From Mycolicibacterium sp. P9-22 (GTDB lineage: Bacteria; Actinomycetota; Actinomycetes; Mycobacteriales; Mycobacteriaceae): a stretch of 64,000 bases of DNA. Below the pieces are notes generated by a model, which worked only from the letters and a program-made list of their open reading frames with translations, was not told the origin of the DNA and searched no databases. Position 1 is the stretch's first letter. Each line of letters starts with the position of its first letter. Shown piece by piece: positions 1 through 7,735 of this stretch. Position numbers and translations under genes: made by a program. The stretch spans positions 124,001 to 188,000 of the forward strand of contig NZ_NPKP01000003.1 in assembly GCF_008329585.1 (NCBI RefSeq). The letters are read 5' to 3'.

Positions 1-480
1 GGGATCGAAGATCGACACCCAGCCCATGCCGAGGCCTTCGGCGCGGGCGGCCAGCCACATGTTCTGGATGGCGCAGGACACCGATGCCAGGTCCATCTGC
101 GGCATCGTCCGGCGCCCGAACACGTGCCGTTGCCGATCGTCGCGCAGCGCGACGACCAGCAGCTCGGCGCACTCCAGGATGCCCTCGACCTTCAGCTCCA
201 GGAACTCGTCACCGCGGGTGCCCAGCGCTTCGGCGGTGCGCCGGCGTTCCTCGTCGACCAGACCGTGCATGGCGTGGCGCAGACTCGCGTCCGTGATGCG
301 GATGAAGCGCCATGGCTGCATCAGTCCCACACTGGGGGCGGCATGTGCGGCCTGCAACAGCCGGGCCAGGACATCCTCGCCCACCGTGCTGTCCGGCACG
401 AAGCGGCGCATGTCCCGGCGTTCGGCGATGGTCCGGTAGACGGCCCGGCGTTCGGAGGCGCTGAACGCGTGATCGGTCAC
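1..480 (-). CDS. bluB: BluB, 5,6-dimethylbenzimidazole synthase (partial, C-terminus outside window)
   Basis: Only the first 160 codons are present; the gene runs off the left edge. The product is a nitroreductase-fold flavoenzyme of the BluB type, which in characterised members cleaves reduced FMN with oxygen to make the lower ligand of cobalamin. Visible family blocks are RRDMRRF (residues 21-27) and GLMQPWRF (52-59), the latter typical of BluB. The GTG start opens the conserved reading frame with no better upstream start. The MFS gene ends 10 bases upstream on the same strand, so the two may be co-transcribed. A generic nitroreductase is the alternative. Confidence 0.8.
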   Translation of the reverse strand, partial: MTDHAFSASERRAVYRTIAERRDMRRFVPDSTVGEDVLARLLQAAHAAPSVGLMQPWRFIRITDASLRHAMHGLVDEERRRTAEALGTRGDEFLELKVEGILECAELLVVALRDDRQRHVFGRRTMPQMDLASVSCAIQNMWLAARAEGLGMGWVSIFDP

Positions 481-490
481 GCCCGTCAGC

Positions 491-1693
491 CTAGAGACTG
501 CGGCCCGCCGTGATGCTGTGCAGCCCCGCGACGGCCGCGCCCAGGCAGGCCGCGGCGACGGCACCGGCGAACCACGGGAACACCGATGCCAGATCCCATC
601 GGGTGGCGGCCCAGCCGGCGATCAGGGTCGGGACGGCCATCGCGGTGTAGGCCAGCAGGTAGAACGCCGACATCGTCTCACCGCGACGCGTCGCGGGCAC
701 CACATCGGAAAGGTGCCGCAACGAGCCGCCGAAGCCCAATCCGAACGTCGCGCCGAGCAGCACCGCGGCCACGAAGACCAGCTCCCAGCGGTGGGTCAGC
801 AGCACCGGGATGGTCAACAGCAGGGACACGGCCATCCCGATATCGCCGATGATCGCCGAGTACCTGGCGGGCAGCCGGGTGGCGGCCAGCTGCGCCATCG
901 CGGCGGCGAACGCGGTGGTGGCGACCACCGCGCCACCGAAGACCAGGTTGTCGATGTGGGTCTGCTGGGCAGCCAGTGACGGGTAGAGCGACAGCAGCAC
1001 GCCGAGCACCGACCAGGAGGCCATGGCGCCCAGGGCCGAGAACCAGAAGTCGGCCCGGATCTCCGCGGGCACAGCCGGTTTGGCCAGCCGGATGGGGCCA
1101 CGGGTGCGGGCGGTGTGCGGCTCGTTCAGCGCCAGCAGACCGACACCGATCACCAGGCAGATCACCGCGACCACGGCATACGGTGTACGCAGCGGATGGG
1201 GTGCGTACTGGGCCAGCAATGCCGAACCGATGATCGCGACCGTCATGCCGATGTTGAAGCTGACGCCACTGAGCTGGCCTGTGCGCACCCCGTGATTCGG
1301 GCGCAGATCGAGCAGCGCCGCCGCGCCGGCGACGACGATGGAACCGACCGCGGCGCCATGGATGGTGCGGGCCAGCAGCAACATCGCCATGCTGTCGGCG
1401 ATCAGGAACACTCCGAGGCCGACCAGCAGCGCCACCAGCGCTCCGATCAGGACCGGTTTGCGGCCGACGACATCGGAGATCTTTCCCGACACCAGCACCG
1501 CCGCCAGCGCCGCCAGCGCGTACACCGCGAAGACGATGGTGGTGGCCAGCGGAGACAGATGCCAGTTCGCCTCGTAGATGCCGTACAGCGGGGCGGGCAG
1601 TCCGGAGACACCCAGCGCGACTCCACTCAGCACGAGGACCAGCGGGTATGCCCAGCGCTGTGTCGGGCTGGTCGCAGGGTCGAACGCCACCAT
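491..1693 (-). CDS. MFS transporter (putative drug/metabolite exporter)
   Basis: This 400-residue major facilitator superfamily protein has about 12 hydrophobic segments and the loop 2-3 signature SGKISDVVGRKP, as expected of a proton-coupled antiporter in the plasma membrane. The substrate cannot be read from the sequence. ATG was chosen because a strong Shine-Dalgarno GAGGAGG lies about 8 bases upstream; the open frame extends much further 5' but runs into the divergent regulator gene. It is divergent from an ArsR-type regulator, and two palindromes lie between the genes, so repression by that regulator is likely (inference). Confidence 0.85.
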   Translation of the reverse strand: MVAFDPATSPTQRWAYPLVLVLSGVALGVSGLPAPLYGIYEANWHLSPLATTIVFAVYALAALAAVLVSGKISDVVGRKPVLIGALVALLVGLGVFLIADSMAMLLLARTIHGAAVGSIVVAGAAALLDLRPNHGVRTGQLSGVSFNIGMTVAIIGSALLAQYAPHPLRTPYAVVAVICLVIGVGLLALNEPHTARTRGPIRLAKPAVPAEIRADFWFSALGAMASWSVLGVLLSLYPSLAAQQTHIDNLVFGGAVVATTAFAAAMAQLAATRLPARYSAIIGDIGMAVSLLLTIPVLLTHRWELVFVAAVLLGATFGLGFGGSLRHLSDVVPATRRGETMSAFYLLAYTAMAVPTLIAGWAATRWDLASVFPWFAGAVAAACLGAAVAGLHSITAGRSL

Positions 1694-1713
1694 CGCGGGT
1701 AACCTCCTCGGCT

Positions 1714-1733
1714 GGTTTGACGGACATCGAACC
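1714..1733. promoter_or_regulatory. Operator-like palindrome, copy 1
   Basis: GGTTTGA-N6-TCGAACC, an inverted repeat with one mismatch, lies 20 bases upstream of the MFS start. It matches the copy at 1751-1770 in spacing and arms. Probable binding site of the divergent ArsR-family regulator. Confidence 0.7.
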
Positions 1734-1750
1734 GGATCAACGCTACGCTG

Positions 1751-1770
1751 GGTTTGACAGAGATCAAACC
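1751..1770. promoter_or_regulatory. Operator-like palindrome, copy 2
   Basis: GGTTTGACAGAGATCAAACC is a perfect 7-6-7 inverted repeat. It starts 37 bases after copy 1 and lies just upstream of the likely regulator start. The arrangement suggests a bidirectional operator serving both the regulator and the MFS gene. Confidence 0.75.
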
Positions 1771-1792
1771 GAATATGACCGAGGTTATTCCG

Positions 1793-2128
1793 ATGCCGAA
1801 TGATGCGCTGGTCGCCGAGTGCCCGGTGCGTGCGGTGGGGCCGGTTCAGAAGGTGCTCGCGGCCATCCACGACCCGGTCCGTCTTGAAGTCGTCCGGCGC
1901 CTCTACAACGCCGCAGCGCCGCTGCAGTGCGGGATGCTCTACGACGGCATCAACAAGTCCACGGCCACCCACCATTTCAAGATCCTGCGCGAGGCCGGTG
2001 TCACCGAACGCCTCGTGATCGACGGGCTGACCTATCAGAAGCTGCGTCTCGACGAGGTCGAGTCGGCCCTGCCCGGCTTGCTGGCCAGCGTGGTCGGCGG
2101 TGCCAACCGGGATGCCGCGCTTCAATAG
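1793..2128 (+). CDS. ArsR-family winged-helix transcriptional regulator
   Basis: A 111-residue regulator with a winged helix-turn-helix. The pattern DPVRLEVVRRLY, then a recognition-helix region around KSTATHHFKIL and a hydrophobic wing, is that of ArsR-type repressors that bind as dimers. No metal-binding cysteine motif (ELCVCDL type) is present, so the signal is probably not a metal. The ATG at 1793 follows a GAGG about 9 bases upstream. In-frame alternatives are ATG at 1775 and TTG at 1754, but the TTG would lie inside the palindromic operator. The 3' end overlaps the convergent DUF1980 gene by 7 bases. Confidence 0.85.
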   Translation: MPNDALVAECPVRAVGPVQKVLAAIHDPVRLEVVRRLYNAAAPLQCGMLYDGINKSTATHHFKILREAGVTERLVIDGLTYQKLRLDEVESALPGLLASVVGGANRDAALQ

Positions 2129-2799
2129 CTGTACGTGTTCGCCGGTTCCGGGATCTGTACCACCGTCTCGGCGCGCAACTCGGTCGGCGCCGCCCGGCCC
2201 TCGACGCGCACCCACGTTCCGTCGGGCAGGTCTGCTGCCACCGCGGCCGCCGTTCCGGTGAGGCCGATCCGCGCCAGCTGTGCATCCGCTGCGCAGCACA
2301 GGATGACCACCCGGCCCAGATAGGTGCGGGCTCCGTCGCGGATGGTGAACCCGGTGACGGTGATGAGCCGGTCGTTCAGCGTGCCCGCGGAGTCCTGGGC
2401 GAGCCGGATGAGCACCTCGGGCAGCGACAGCTCGGGCGCACGGGCGGCAGGCAGCGCCGGGAACGGCCGGCGCTCCGTGGCCGCTGCGCTCACCGCGGGC
2501 CGGGCCGATTGCGGTCCCAGCGCCGGGGGAACCACGAAGGCCAGCAAGGCAACCGGAATCAACAGCAGCCACACCACACCGGACCGGTGGACGTGACCGG
2601 CGTGCTCACCGTCGCGCGGCCCGTGCCGGATATCGCCGACGATGGCGACCAGGGCCAGCACGATCAGCACCGCAGCCGAAGCCCATAGCCAAGGCAGCAG
2701 AGCCGGTTTCACGTAGCGGGTGTAGGAGCCGGTGAACGCGATGATGGCGGTACTCAGCCCGACGAGCAGTAGCAGCGCGTTCTCGGTCTCGCGGCTCAT
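2122..2799 (-). CDS. TIGR03943/DUF1980 family membrane protein
   Basis: A 225-residue protein with two N-terminal membrane segments (about residues 8-25 and 35-53), a His-containing loop (HAGHVHRSG), a further membrane segment near residue 80, and a soluble C-terminal domain with ILCCAADAQ. This layout matches the DUF1980 family (COG3689), which is normally encoded next to a DUF318 permease, as here. The ATG overlaps the permease stop by four bases (ATGA), implying translational coupling. The biochemical role of the pair is not established; a link to metal handling is inferred from the neighbours. Confidence 0.8.
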   Translation of the reverse strand: MSRETENALLLLVGLSTAIIAFTGSYTRYVKPALLPWLWASAAVLIVLALVAIVGDIRHGPRDGEHAGHVHRSGVVWLLLIPVALLAFVVPPALGPQSARPAVSAAATERRPFPALPAARAPELSLPEVLIRLAQDSAGTLNDRLITVTGFTIRDGARTYLGRVVILCCAADAQLARIGLTGTAAAVAADLPDGTWVRVEGRAAPTELRAETVVQIPEPANTYSY

Positions 2800-3791
2800 C
2801 GCGCACCAAGGAAGAGCAGACCCACGGCGCCGCCCACCACGGTGGCCACCACGAAGGTGGCCGGTGCGAACCGGATGGCGAAGGCGCGCCCGAACATTCC
2901 CGCCTGCATCGCGAACAGTTTGACGTCGATGGCCGGCCCGACCACCAGGAACACCAGGCGCGGCACCAGCGGCAACATGGACAGGCTGGCGGCCACGAAG
3001 GCGTCGGCCTCCGAGCACAGCGCCAACACCACCGCGAGCACGGCCATCACCAGGATGCCGAGCGCCAGTTGGCCGGCCAGGTGCTCGAACATCCACGACG
3101 GCACCACGATGTGCAGTGCCGCCGCTGCGGCGGCGCCCACCACCAAGAACGACGCTGCCTGCAGGAAGTCGTGGCGGGCGGCTTCGGTGAAGGTGCCGAA
3201 GCGCGAATCCTGTTGCCCCAGCGAAGCAGGAAGACCACGGGTGATCCAGCTGGGTCTTCCGAAACGGGCCCACAGCGCACCCATGATCAGTGCCGTCAGC
3301 AACGACGCGATGCAGCGGGCCACCACCATCAGCGGTTCACCCGGAAACGCCACCGCCGTGGCGATCAGCACCACCGGGTTGATGGCGGGCGCGGCAAGCA
3401 TGAAGGTCAGCGCCGCCGCGCCGACGGTGCCGTCGCCGAAGAGTCGGCGCGCGATCGGGACCGAGCCGCACTCGCAACCGGGTAGTGCGGCACCGCCGAC
3501 ACCTGCGGCCAGTATCGCCGCGGCGGGACGCCGAGGAAGCCAGTGCGCCAACCGATCCGGGGTGACGAAGGTCGCGACCGCGCCGCTGACCAGGACGCCG
3601 AGCGCGAGAAACGGCAGCGCCTGCACAAAGATTCCGCAGAACACCGTGGCGGCCGTGGCGATCTCGGCGTTGCCGGCGACGAACTCGCGCGCGGTCGTGC
3701 CGATCAGGGCAAACCCGATGATGGTTGCGACGAGAATCGGCATCGAACCGATGCGGCTGGTCGCATGTGTCCCGGCCGTCACCGCAGTCAT
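2796..3791 (-). CDS. DUF318 (UPF0718) permease
   Basis: A 331-residue polytopic membrane protein with 8-10 hydrophobic segments. It carries the family hallmark GCECGSVPIARRL in the first half and a matching CSEADAFVAASL block in the second half, typical of COG0701 permeases. The substrate is unknown. The Cys/Glu residues in the membrane and the position between a regulator and the CtpC zinc exporter suggest metal or metalloid traffic (inference). The start is the ATG that opens the homologous N-terminus; the longer open frame upstream crosses the divergent PacL promoter and was rejected. Confidence 0.85.
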   Translation of the reverse strand: MTAVTAGTHATSRIGSMPILVATIIGFALIGTTAREFVAGNAEIATAATVFCGIFVQALPFLALGVLVSGAVATFVTPDRLAHWLPRRPAAAILAAGVGGAALPGCECGSVPIARRLFGDGTVGAAALTFMLAAPAINPVVLIATAVAFPGEPLMVVARCIASLLTALIMGALWARFGRPSWITRGLPASLGQQDSRFGTFTEAARHDFLQAASFLVVGAAAAAALHIVVPSWMFEHLAGQLALGILVMAVLAVVLALCSEADAFVAASLSMLPLVPRLVFLVVGPAIDVKLFAMQAGMFGRAFAIRFAPATFVVATVVGGAVGLLFLGAR

Positions 3792-3813
3792 TCTGCCAGC
3801 AATGAGACACACC

Positions 3814-3842
3814 CTGACCCGATCCAACTTTCGGACTAGGGT
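3814..3842 (+). promoter_or_regulatory. Candidate promoter of pacL-ctpC (leaderless)
   Basis: CTGACC (3814-3819) and TAGGGT (3837-3842, matching TAnnnT) are separated by 17 bases. The TAGGGT ends six bases before the ATG at 3849, the geometry of a leaderless mycobacterial transcript. This supports ATG 3849 over the GTG at 3846. Confidence 0.45.
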
Positions 3843-3848
3843 GAGGTG

Positions 3849-4133
3849 ATGGTCTTGCATGTGTTTCTCGCGAAGGCGGCGTCCACGGTGGTGACCGGCG
3901 CGGTAGGCGCCGCGGCTTACCAAGGCGTCAAAAAGGTGGTCGCAAAGGCTCCCGTCCGGGAAGCCTCGGTGACGGCGGCCTCGTGGGCACTGCGCGGCGT
4001 CCGCAAGGCCGAGGAAGGCGCGGAATCGGCCCGGCTCAAGGTCGCCGATGTCGTCGCCGAGGCCCGGGAGCGCATCGGCGAGGAAGTTCCGCCGCCGGCC
4101 GTCGCCGACCATGCCCACGATCACGATCACTGA
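3849..4133 (+). CDS. pacL1: PacL-family (DUF1490) metal-efflux chaperone of CtpC
   Basis: A 94-residue protein with an N-terminal hydrophobic helix (about residues 5-25), an amphipathic Ala/Arg/Glu-rich middle and the C-terminal tail DHAHDHDH. DUF1490 proteins with such tails (PacL) are reported in M. tuberculosis to bind zinc and to stabilise partner P-type ATPases in membrane efflux platforms. The gene sits six bases before ctpC, as Rv3269 does before Rv3270. ATG 3849 gives the MVLH N-terminus expected by homology; GTG at 3846 is an alternative. The His/Asp tail is directly visible; the function rests on the family. Confidence 0.88.
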   Translation: MVLHVFLAKAASTVVTGAVGAAAYQGVKKVVAKAPVREASVTAASWALRGVRKAEEGAESARLKVADVVAEARERIGEEVPPPAVADHAHDHDH

Positions 4134-4139
4134 CGCCGA

Positions 4140-6290
4140 ATGGCGCTGACCGTACTGTCCGACGCCGCGGGCCGAATCCGCTTGGATGCGCCCTGGTTTC
4201 GCAATGACTCGCCGCGGGCGGTGGCCATCGAGGATGCCGTCGAGCAGGTGCCTGGTGTGCGGGCGGTGCACGCTTACCCGCGTACCGCGTCCATTGTCGT
4301 CTGGTACTCACCGAAACGCTGTGACAAGGCCGCCGTGTTCGCGGCCATCGACGCCGCGTCACATGTCGCCCGCAACCTGGTCCCGGCTCGGCTACCGCGT
4401 TCGGCCGATGTGACCAATGCCGACGTGCTGCGCATGGCGGTGGGCGGGCTGGCACTGGTACTGCTGGGTGTCCGTCGGTACGTGTTCGTCCGTCCGCCGC
4501 TGCTGGGTCCGACGAGCAGAATGGCGGCCACCGGCGTCACCATCTTCACCGGGTATCCATTCCTGCGCGGAGCCCTGCGCACTTTGCGCGGCGACCGCTC
4601 GGCGGGCACCGATGTGCTGGTGAGCGCGGCGACGATCGCCAGCCTGGCGCTGCGGGAGAACGTGGTCGCCCTGACGGTGCTGTGGCTGCTCAACATCGGC
4701 GAGTACCTGCAGGACCTGACGCTGCGCCGAACCCGCCGCGCGATCGCCAAACTGCTGCAGGGCAACCAGGACACCGCGTGGGTGCGGCTACCGGATGGCA
4801 CCGAGGTCGAGATCGCCACCGCCGAGCTGCGGATCGGCGACGAGGTGGTGGTGCACGACCAGGTGGCGCTGCCCGTCGACGGTGTGGTCGTCGACGGAGA
4901 GGCCATCGTCGACCAGTCGGCGATCACGGGCGAGAATCTGCCGGTCGCCGTCGTGGCCGAGGCCCGGGTGTTCGCCGGTTCGGTGGTGGTGCGCGGTCGC
5001 CTGGTGGTGCGCGCCGAGGCCGTCGGCAGCGAGACGACGATCGGCCGCATCATCTCGCGGGTCGAGGAGGCACAGCAGCATCGCGCTCCCATCCAGACGG
5101 TGGGCGAGAGTTTCTCCCGGCGGTTCGTCCCCGCCTCGTTCCTGCTGTCGGCACTCACGCTGGTCGTCACCCGGGATGTGCGCCGGGCGATGACGATGCT
5201 GCTGGTCGCCTGCCCCTGCGCGGTGGGGCTGTCCACGCCGACGGCGATCAGTGCGGCGATCGGCAACGGCGCCCGGCGCGGCATCCTGATCAAGGGCGGA
5301 TCGCATCTCGAAGAGGCCGGCCGTGTCGACGCGGTGGTGTTCGACAAGACCGGCACCCTGACGGTGGGCCGTCCGGTGGTGACCAACCTCGTTGCTTTCC
5401 ACAAGGATTGGGAACCCGAGCAGGTGCTCGCCTATGCGGCGAGTTCGGAGATCCACTCCAGGCACCCGCTGGCCGAGGCGGTGATCCGGTCCACCCAGGA
5501 ACGCCATATCGAGATTCCGCCGCACGAAGAGTGCGAGGTGCTGGTCGGGCTCGGTATGCGCACCCGCGCCGATGGCCGGACCCTGCTGCTGGGCAGCCCG
5601 TCGCTGCTGCGGCAGGAGAAGGTCCGGGTCACCAAGAAGGCCACCGAATGGGTGGACACTCTGCGGGGGCAATCCGAGACGCCGTTGCTGCTGGCCGTGG
5701 ACGGCAAACTGGTCGGCCTGATCAGTCTGCGCGACGAGATCCGGCCGGAATCCGCGGAGGTACTGGACCGCTTGCGCGCCAATGGCGTTCGCCGCATCGT
5801 CATGCTGACCGGAGATCACCCGGACACCGCGGCGGTGGTGGCCGAGCAACTCGGTATCACCGAGTGGCAGGCCGAGGTGCTGCCCGAGGACAAGCTTGCC
5901 GTCGTGCGGGGCCTGCGCGATGAGGGGCACGTCGTGGCCATGGTCGGTGACGGAGTCAATGACGCGCCCGCGTTGGCGGAAGCCGATATCGGCATCGCCA
6001 TGGGACTGGGCGGCACCGATGTTGCGGTCGAGACCGCCGATGTGGCGCTGGCCAGTGACGATCTGCGACGTCTGCTCGACGTCCGCGACCTCGGCGGGCG
6101 CGCCGTCGAGGTGATCCGGCAGAACTACGCGATGGCCATTGCGGTCAACGCGCTCGGTCTTTTGATCGGCGCCGGTGGTGCGCTGTCACCGGTGCTGGCG
6201 GCCGTGCTGCACAACGCATCATCGGTGGCCGTGGTGGCCAACAGTTCCCGGCTCATCCGCTACGAGATCACCGACGAGCCCGCTAGCTGA
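4140..6290 (+). CDS. ctpC: CtpC, P1B-type zinc (metal) exporting ATPase
   Basis: A 716-residue P-type ATPase that exports metal across the plasma membrane. Visible signatures are the phosphatase loop TGEN (263-266), the intramembrane metal site CPC (358-360), the phosphorylated Asp402 in DKTGT and the hinge GDGVNDAP. The N-terminus is a degenerate HMA-like domain without CxxC, as in M. tuberculosis CtpC, which it resembles closely along its length (for example [16 protein letters not shown]). CtpC is reported to protect against zinc poisoning, with a manganese role also proposed. The stop overlaps convergent pxpA by 8 bases. Confidence 0.95.
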   Translation: MALTVLSDAAGRIRLDAPWFRNDSPRAVAIEDAVEQVPGVRAVHAYPRTASIVVWYSPKRCDKAAVFAAIDAASHVARNLVPARLPRSADVTNADVLRMAVGGLALVLLGVRRYVFVRPPLLGPTSRMAATGVTIFTGYPFLRGALRTLRGDRSAGTDVLVSAATIASLALRENVVALTVLWLLNIGEYLQDLTLRRTRRAIAKLLQGNQDTAWVRLPDGTEVEIATAELRIGDEVVVHDQVALPVDGVVVDGEAIVDQSAITGENLPVAVVAEARVFAGSVVVRGRLVVRAEAVGSETTIGRIISRVEEAQQHRAPIQTVGESFSRRFVPASFLLSALTLVVTRDVRRAMTMLLVACPCAVGLSTPTAISAAIGNGARRGILIKGGSHLEEAGRVDAVVFDKTGTLTVGRPVVTNLVAFHKDWEPEQVLAYAASSEIHSRHPLAEAVIRSTQERHIEIPPHEECEVLVGLGMRTRADGRTLLLGSPSLLRQEKVRVTKKATEWVDTLRGQSETPLLLAVDGKLVGLISLRDEIRPESAEVLDRLRANGVRRIVMLTGDHPDTAAVVAEQLGITEWQAEVLPEDKLAVVRGLRDEGHVVAMVGDGVNDAPALAEADIGIAMGLGGTDVAVETADVALASDDLRRLLDVRDLGGRAVEVIRQNYAMAIAVNALGLLIGAGGALSPVLAAVLHNASSVAVVANSSRLIRYEITDEPAS

Positions 6291-7047
6291 ATGGCGCTCG
6301 AACCACGCCGTGCCCGGCCAGCCGCGCTCGGACCGCCGCGGCGATCTGGACCGCGCCCGGTGAATCCCCGTGCACGCACACCGATTCCACGTCGACCGGG
6401 ATGCTCGTTCCGTCAACAGCCGTGACCCGGCCGTCGGTCACCATGGTGAGTACCCGATCGGCGATCTCGTCGGCGTCGGAGAGCACGGCACCGGGCTCGC
6501 GGCGGGACACCAGCCGCCCGTCGGGCCGGTAGGCACGATCGGCGAACGCCTCGGATACGGTGCGCAAACCGAGATCCTCTGCGGCGGTGAAGAACGCGGA
6601 ACCGCTGAGGCCCAGCACCGGCAGCGCCGGATCGACGGCGTGCACCGCCGCGGCGACCGCCCGGGCCTGATACTCATGGTCGCCGATCGTGTTGTACAGG
6701 GCCCCATGTGGTTTGACGTAGGTGACCGAAGATCCCGCCGCGGCGGCGATCGCGGACAGCGCGCCGATCTGATAGATCACGTCGGCGGTCAGGTCCGGCG
6801 GATCCACGTCGATGAACCGCCGGCCGAAACCGGCCAGGTCGCGGTAGCCGACCTGGGCGCCGATCCGGACACCGCGCGCAGCGGCGGCACGGCACACGCG
6901 CAGCAGTCCTGCCGGGTCCCCGGCGTGAAAGCCGCAGGCCACGTTGGCGGATGTGACGATATCGAGCATCGCGTCGTCGTCCCCGAGCGACCACACACCG
7001 AACCCCTCGCCGAGATCGGCGTTCAGATCTACGGTTCGCGGGGCCAC
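6283..7047 (-). CDS. pxpA: 5-oxoprolinase subunit A (LamB/YcsF family)
   Basis: A 254-residue protein with the LamB/YcsF N-terminus [22 protein letters not shown], and the catalytic-region KPHGALYN and [10 protein letters not shown] blocks. In characterised systems PxpA works with PxpBC to hydrolyse 5-oxoproline using ATP. No pxpB or pxpC lies beside it, so it is an orphan here. The GTG start immediately precedes the conserved motif. It is wedged between ctpC (8-base convergent overlap) and aztA (5-base gap, same strand), so it may be read through from the Zur-controlled azt promoter. Confidence 0.88.
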   Translation of the reverse strand: MAPRTVDLNADLGEGFGVWSLGDDDAMLDIVTSANVACGFHAGDPAGLLRVCRAAAARGVRIGAQVGYRDLAGFGRRFIDVDPPDLTADVIYQIGALSAIAAAAGSSVTYVKPHGALYNTIGDHEYQARAVAAAVHAVDPALPVLGLSGSAFFTAAEDLGLRTVSEAFADRAYRPDGRLVSRREPGAVLSDADEIADRVLTMVTDGRVTAVDGTSIPVDVESVCVHGDSPGAVQIAAAVRARLAGHGVVRAPFS

Positions 7048-7052
7048 GACGC

Positions 7053-7715
7053 TCAGCCTAGTGCGCGACCCTGCCCGGTGAGGTCCAGACTGCGGTCGGC
7101 GGCCTTGATGAGTGCGGCGTCATGAGTCGCCGCGACGACGGTCGTGCCGTAATCGGCAAGCGTTCGCAGATGCGCGATCACCAGTGCCGCCGAGGCGGTG
7201 TCCAATCCGGTGGTGGGTTCATCGAGCAGGAGCAGCGGCGCTTCTTGGACGAAAGCCTGTGCCAGAAGGGCGCGTTGCCGTTGCCCGCCGGACAGCTCGC
7301 CGAGGGTGCGGTGCCGCAGTTCGGTGAGGCCCAGTTGGGTGAGCCAGTGTTCGACGACCGCTCGGTCGGTCGCCTTCGGCCTGCGTAGCAATCCGAGATG
7401 CCGCCACCGGCCCATCATCACGGCCTCGGAAACCGTCACCGGAAACGAATCGGTCACCTGACTGCGCTGCACGGCCAGGGCGATGTTGTCGGTGCCGGTT
7501 CGGATGCTGCCGGAAGCGGGTCGCTGAATGCCGGCCAGTAGGCCGAGCAGAGTTGACTTGCCACAGCCGTTGGGGCCGGTCAGGGCAGTCACCGAGGCCG
7601 TGGTGATCGAAATGTCGAGCCCACGGAAAACCGTCGCACCGGGGTAACAGAAGTCCACGCCGACGACATCGATGGGAGCGGTGACCGGGGTCACCTTATT
7701 GATAATGATATTCAT
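7053..7715 (-). CDS. aztA: Zinc ABC transporter ATP-binding protein (AztA type)
   Basis: A 220-residue ABC ATPase with Walker [10 protein letters not shown], signature LSGGQRQR, Walker [11 protein letters not shown] and the H-loop ATHD. It is divergent from the permease gene, with a Zur-like box between the two. The ATG at 7715 lies inside that box. GTG at 7694 is an alternative that would place the box wholly upstream and fit a leaderless transcript; neither start has a convincing Shine-Dalgarno. The assignment to the Azt system rests on the adjacent AztC- and AztD-like genes. Confidence 0.85.
   Translation of the reverse strand: MNIIINKVTPVTAPIDVVGVDFCYPGATVFRGLDISITTASVTALTGPNGCGKSTLLGLLAGIQRPASGSIRTGTDNIALAVQRSQVTDSFPVTVSEAVMMGRWRHLGLLRRPKATDRAVVEHWLTQLGLTELRHRTLGELSGGQRQRALLAQAFVQEAPLLLLDEPTTGLDTASAALVIAHLRTLADYGTTVVAATHDAALIKAADRSLDLTGQGRALG
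7700..7714. promoter_or_regulatory. Zur (FurB)-like box, azt divergent promoter
   Basis: TGATAATGATATTCA matches 13 of 15 positions of the mycobacterial Zur core TGAAAATnATTTTCA. It contains the perfect inverted repeat AATGA-TAT-TCATT (7704-7716) and lies between aztA and aztB, so it could control both. Confidence 0.7.
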
Positions 7716-7735
7716 TACTGCTAAGAGTGTACGGC

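Noticed and set aside
1754..1792. TTG or upstream ATG start for the ArsR regulator
   Set aside because: The TTG lies inside the perfect palindromic operator; ATG 1793 has better spacing to GAGG.
2800..3273. N-terminal extension of the DUF1980 protein
   Set aside because: It lies within the DUF318 permease gene; the ATGA overlap start gives the family N-terminus.
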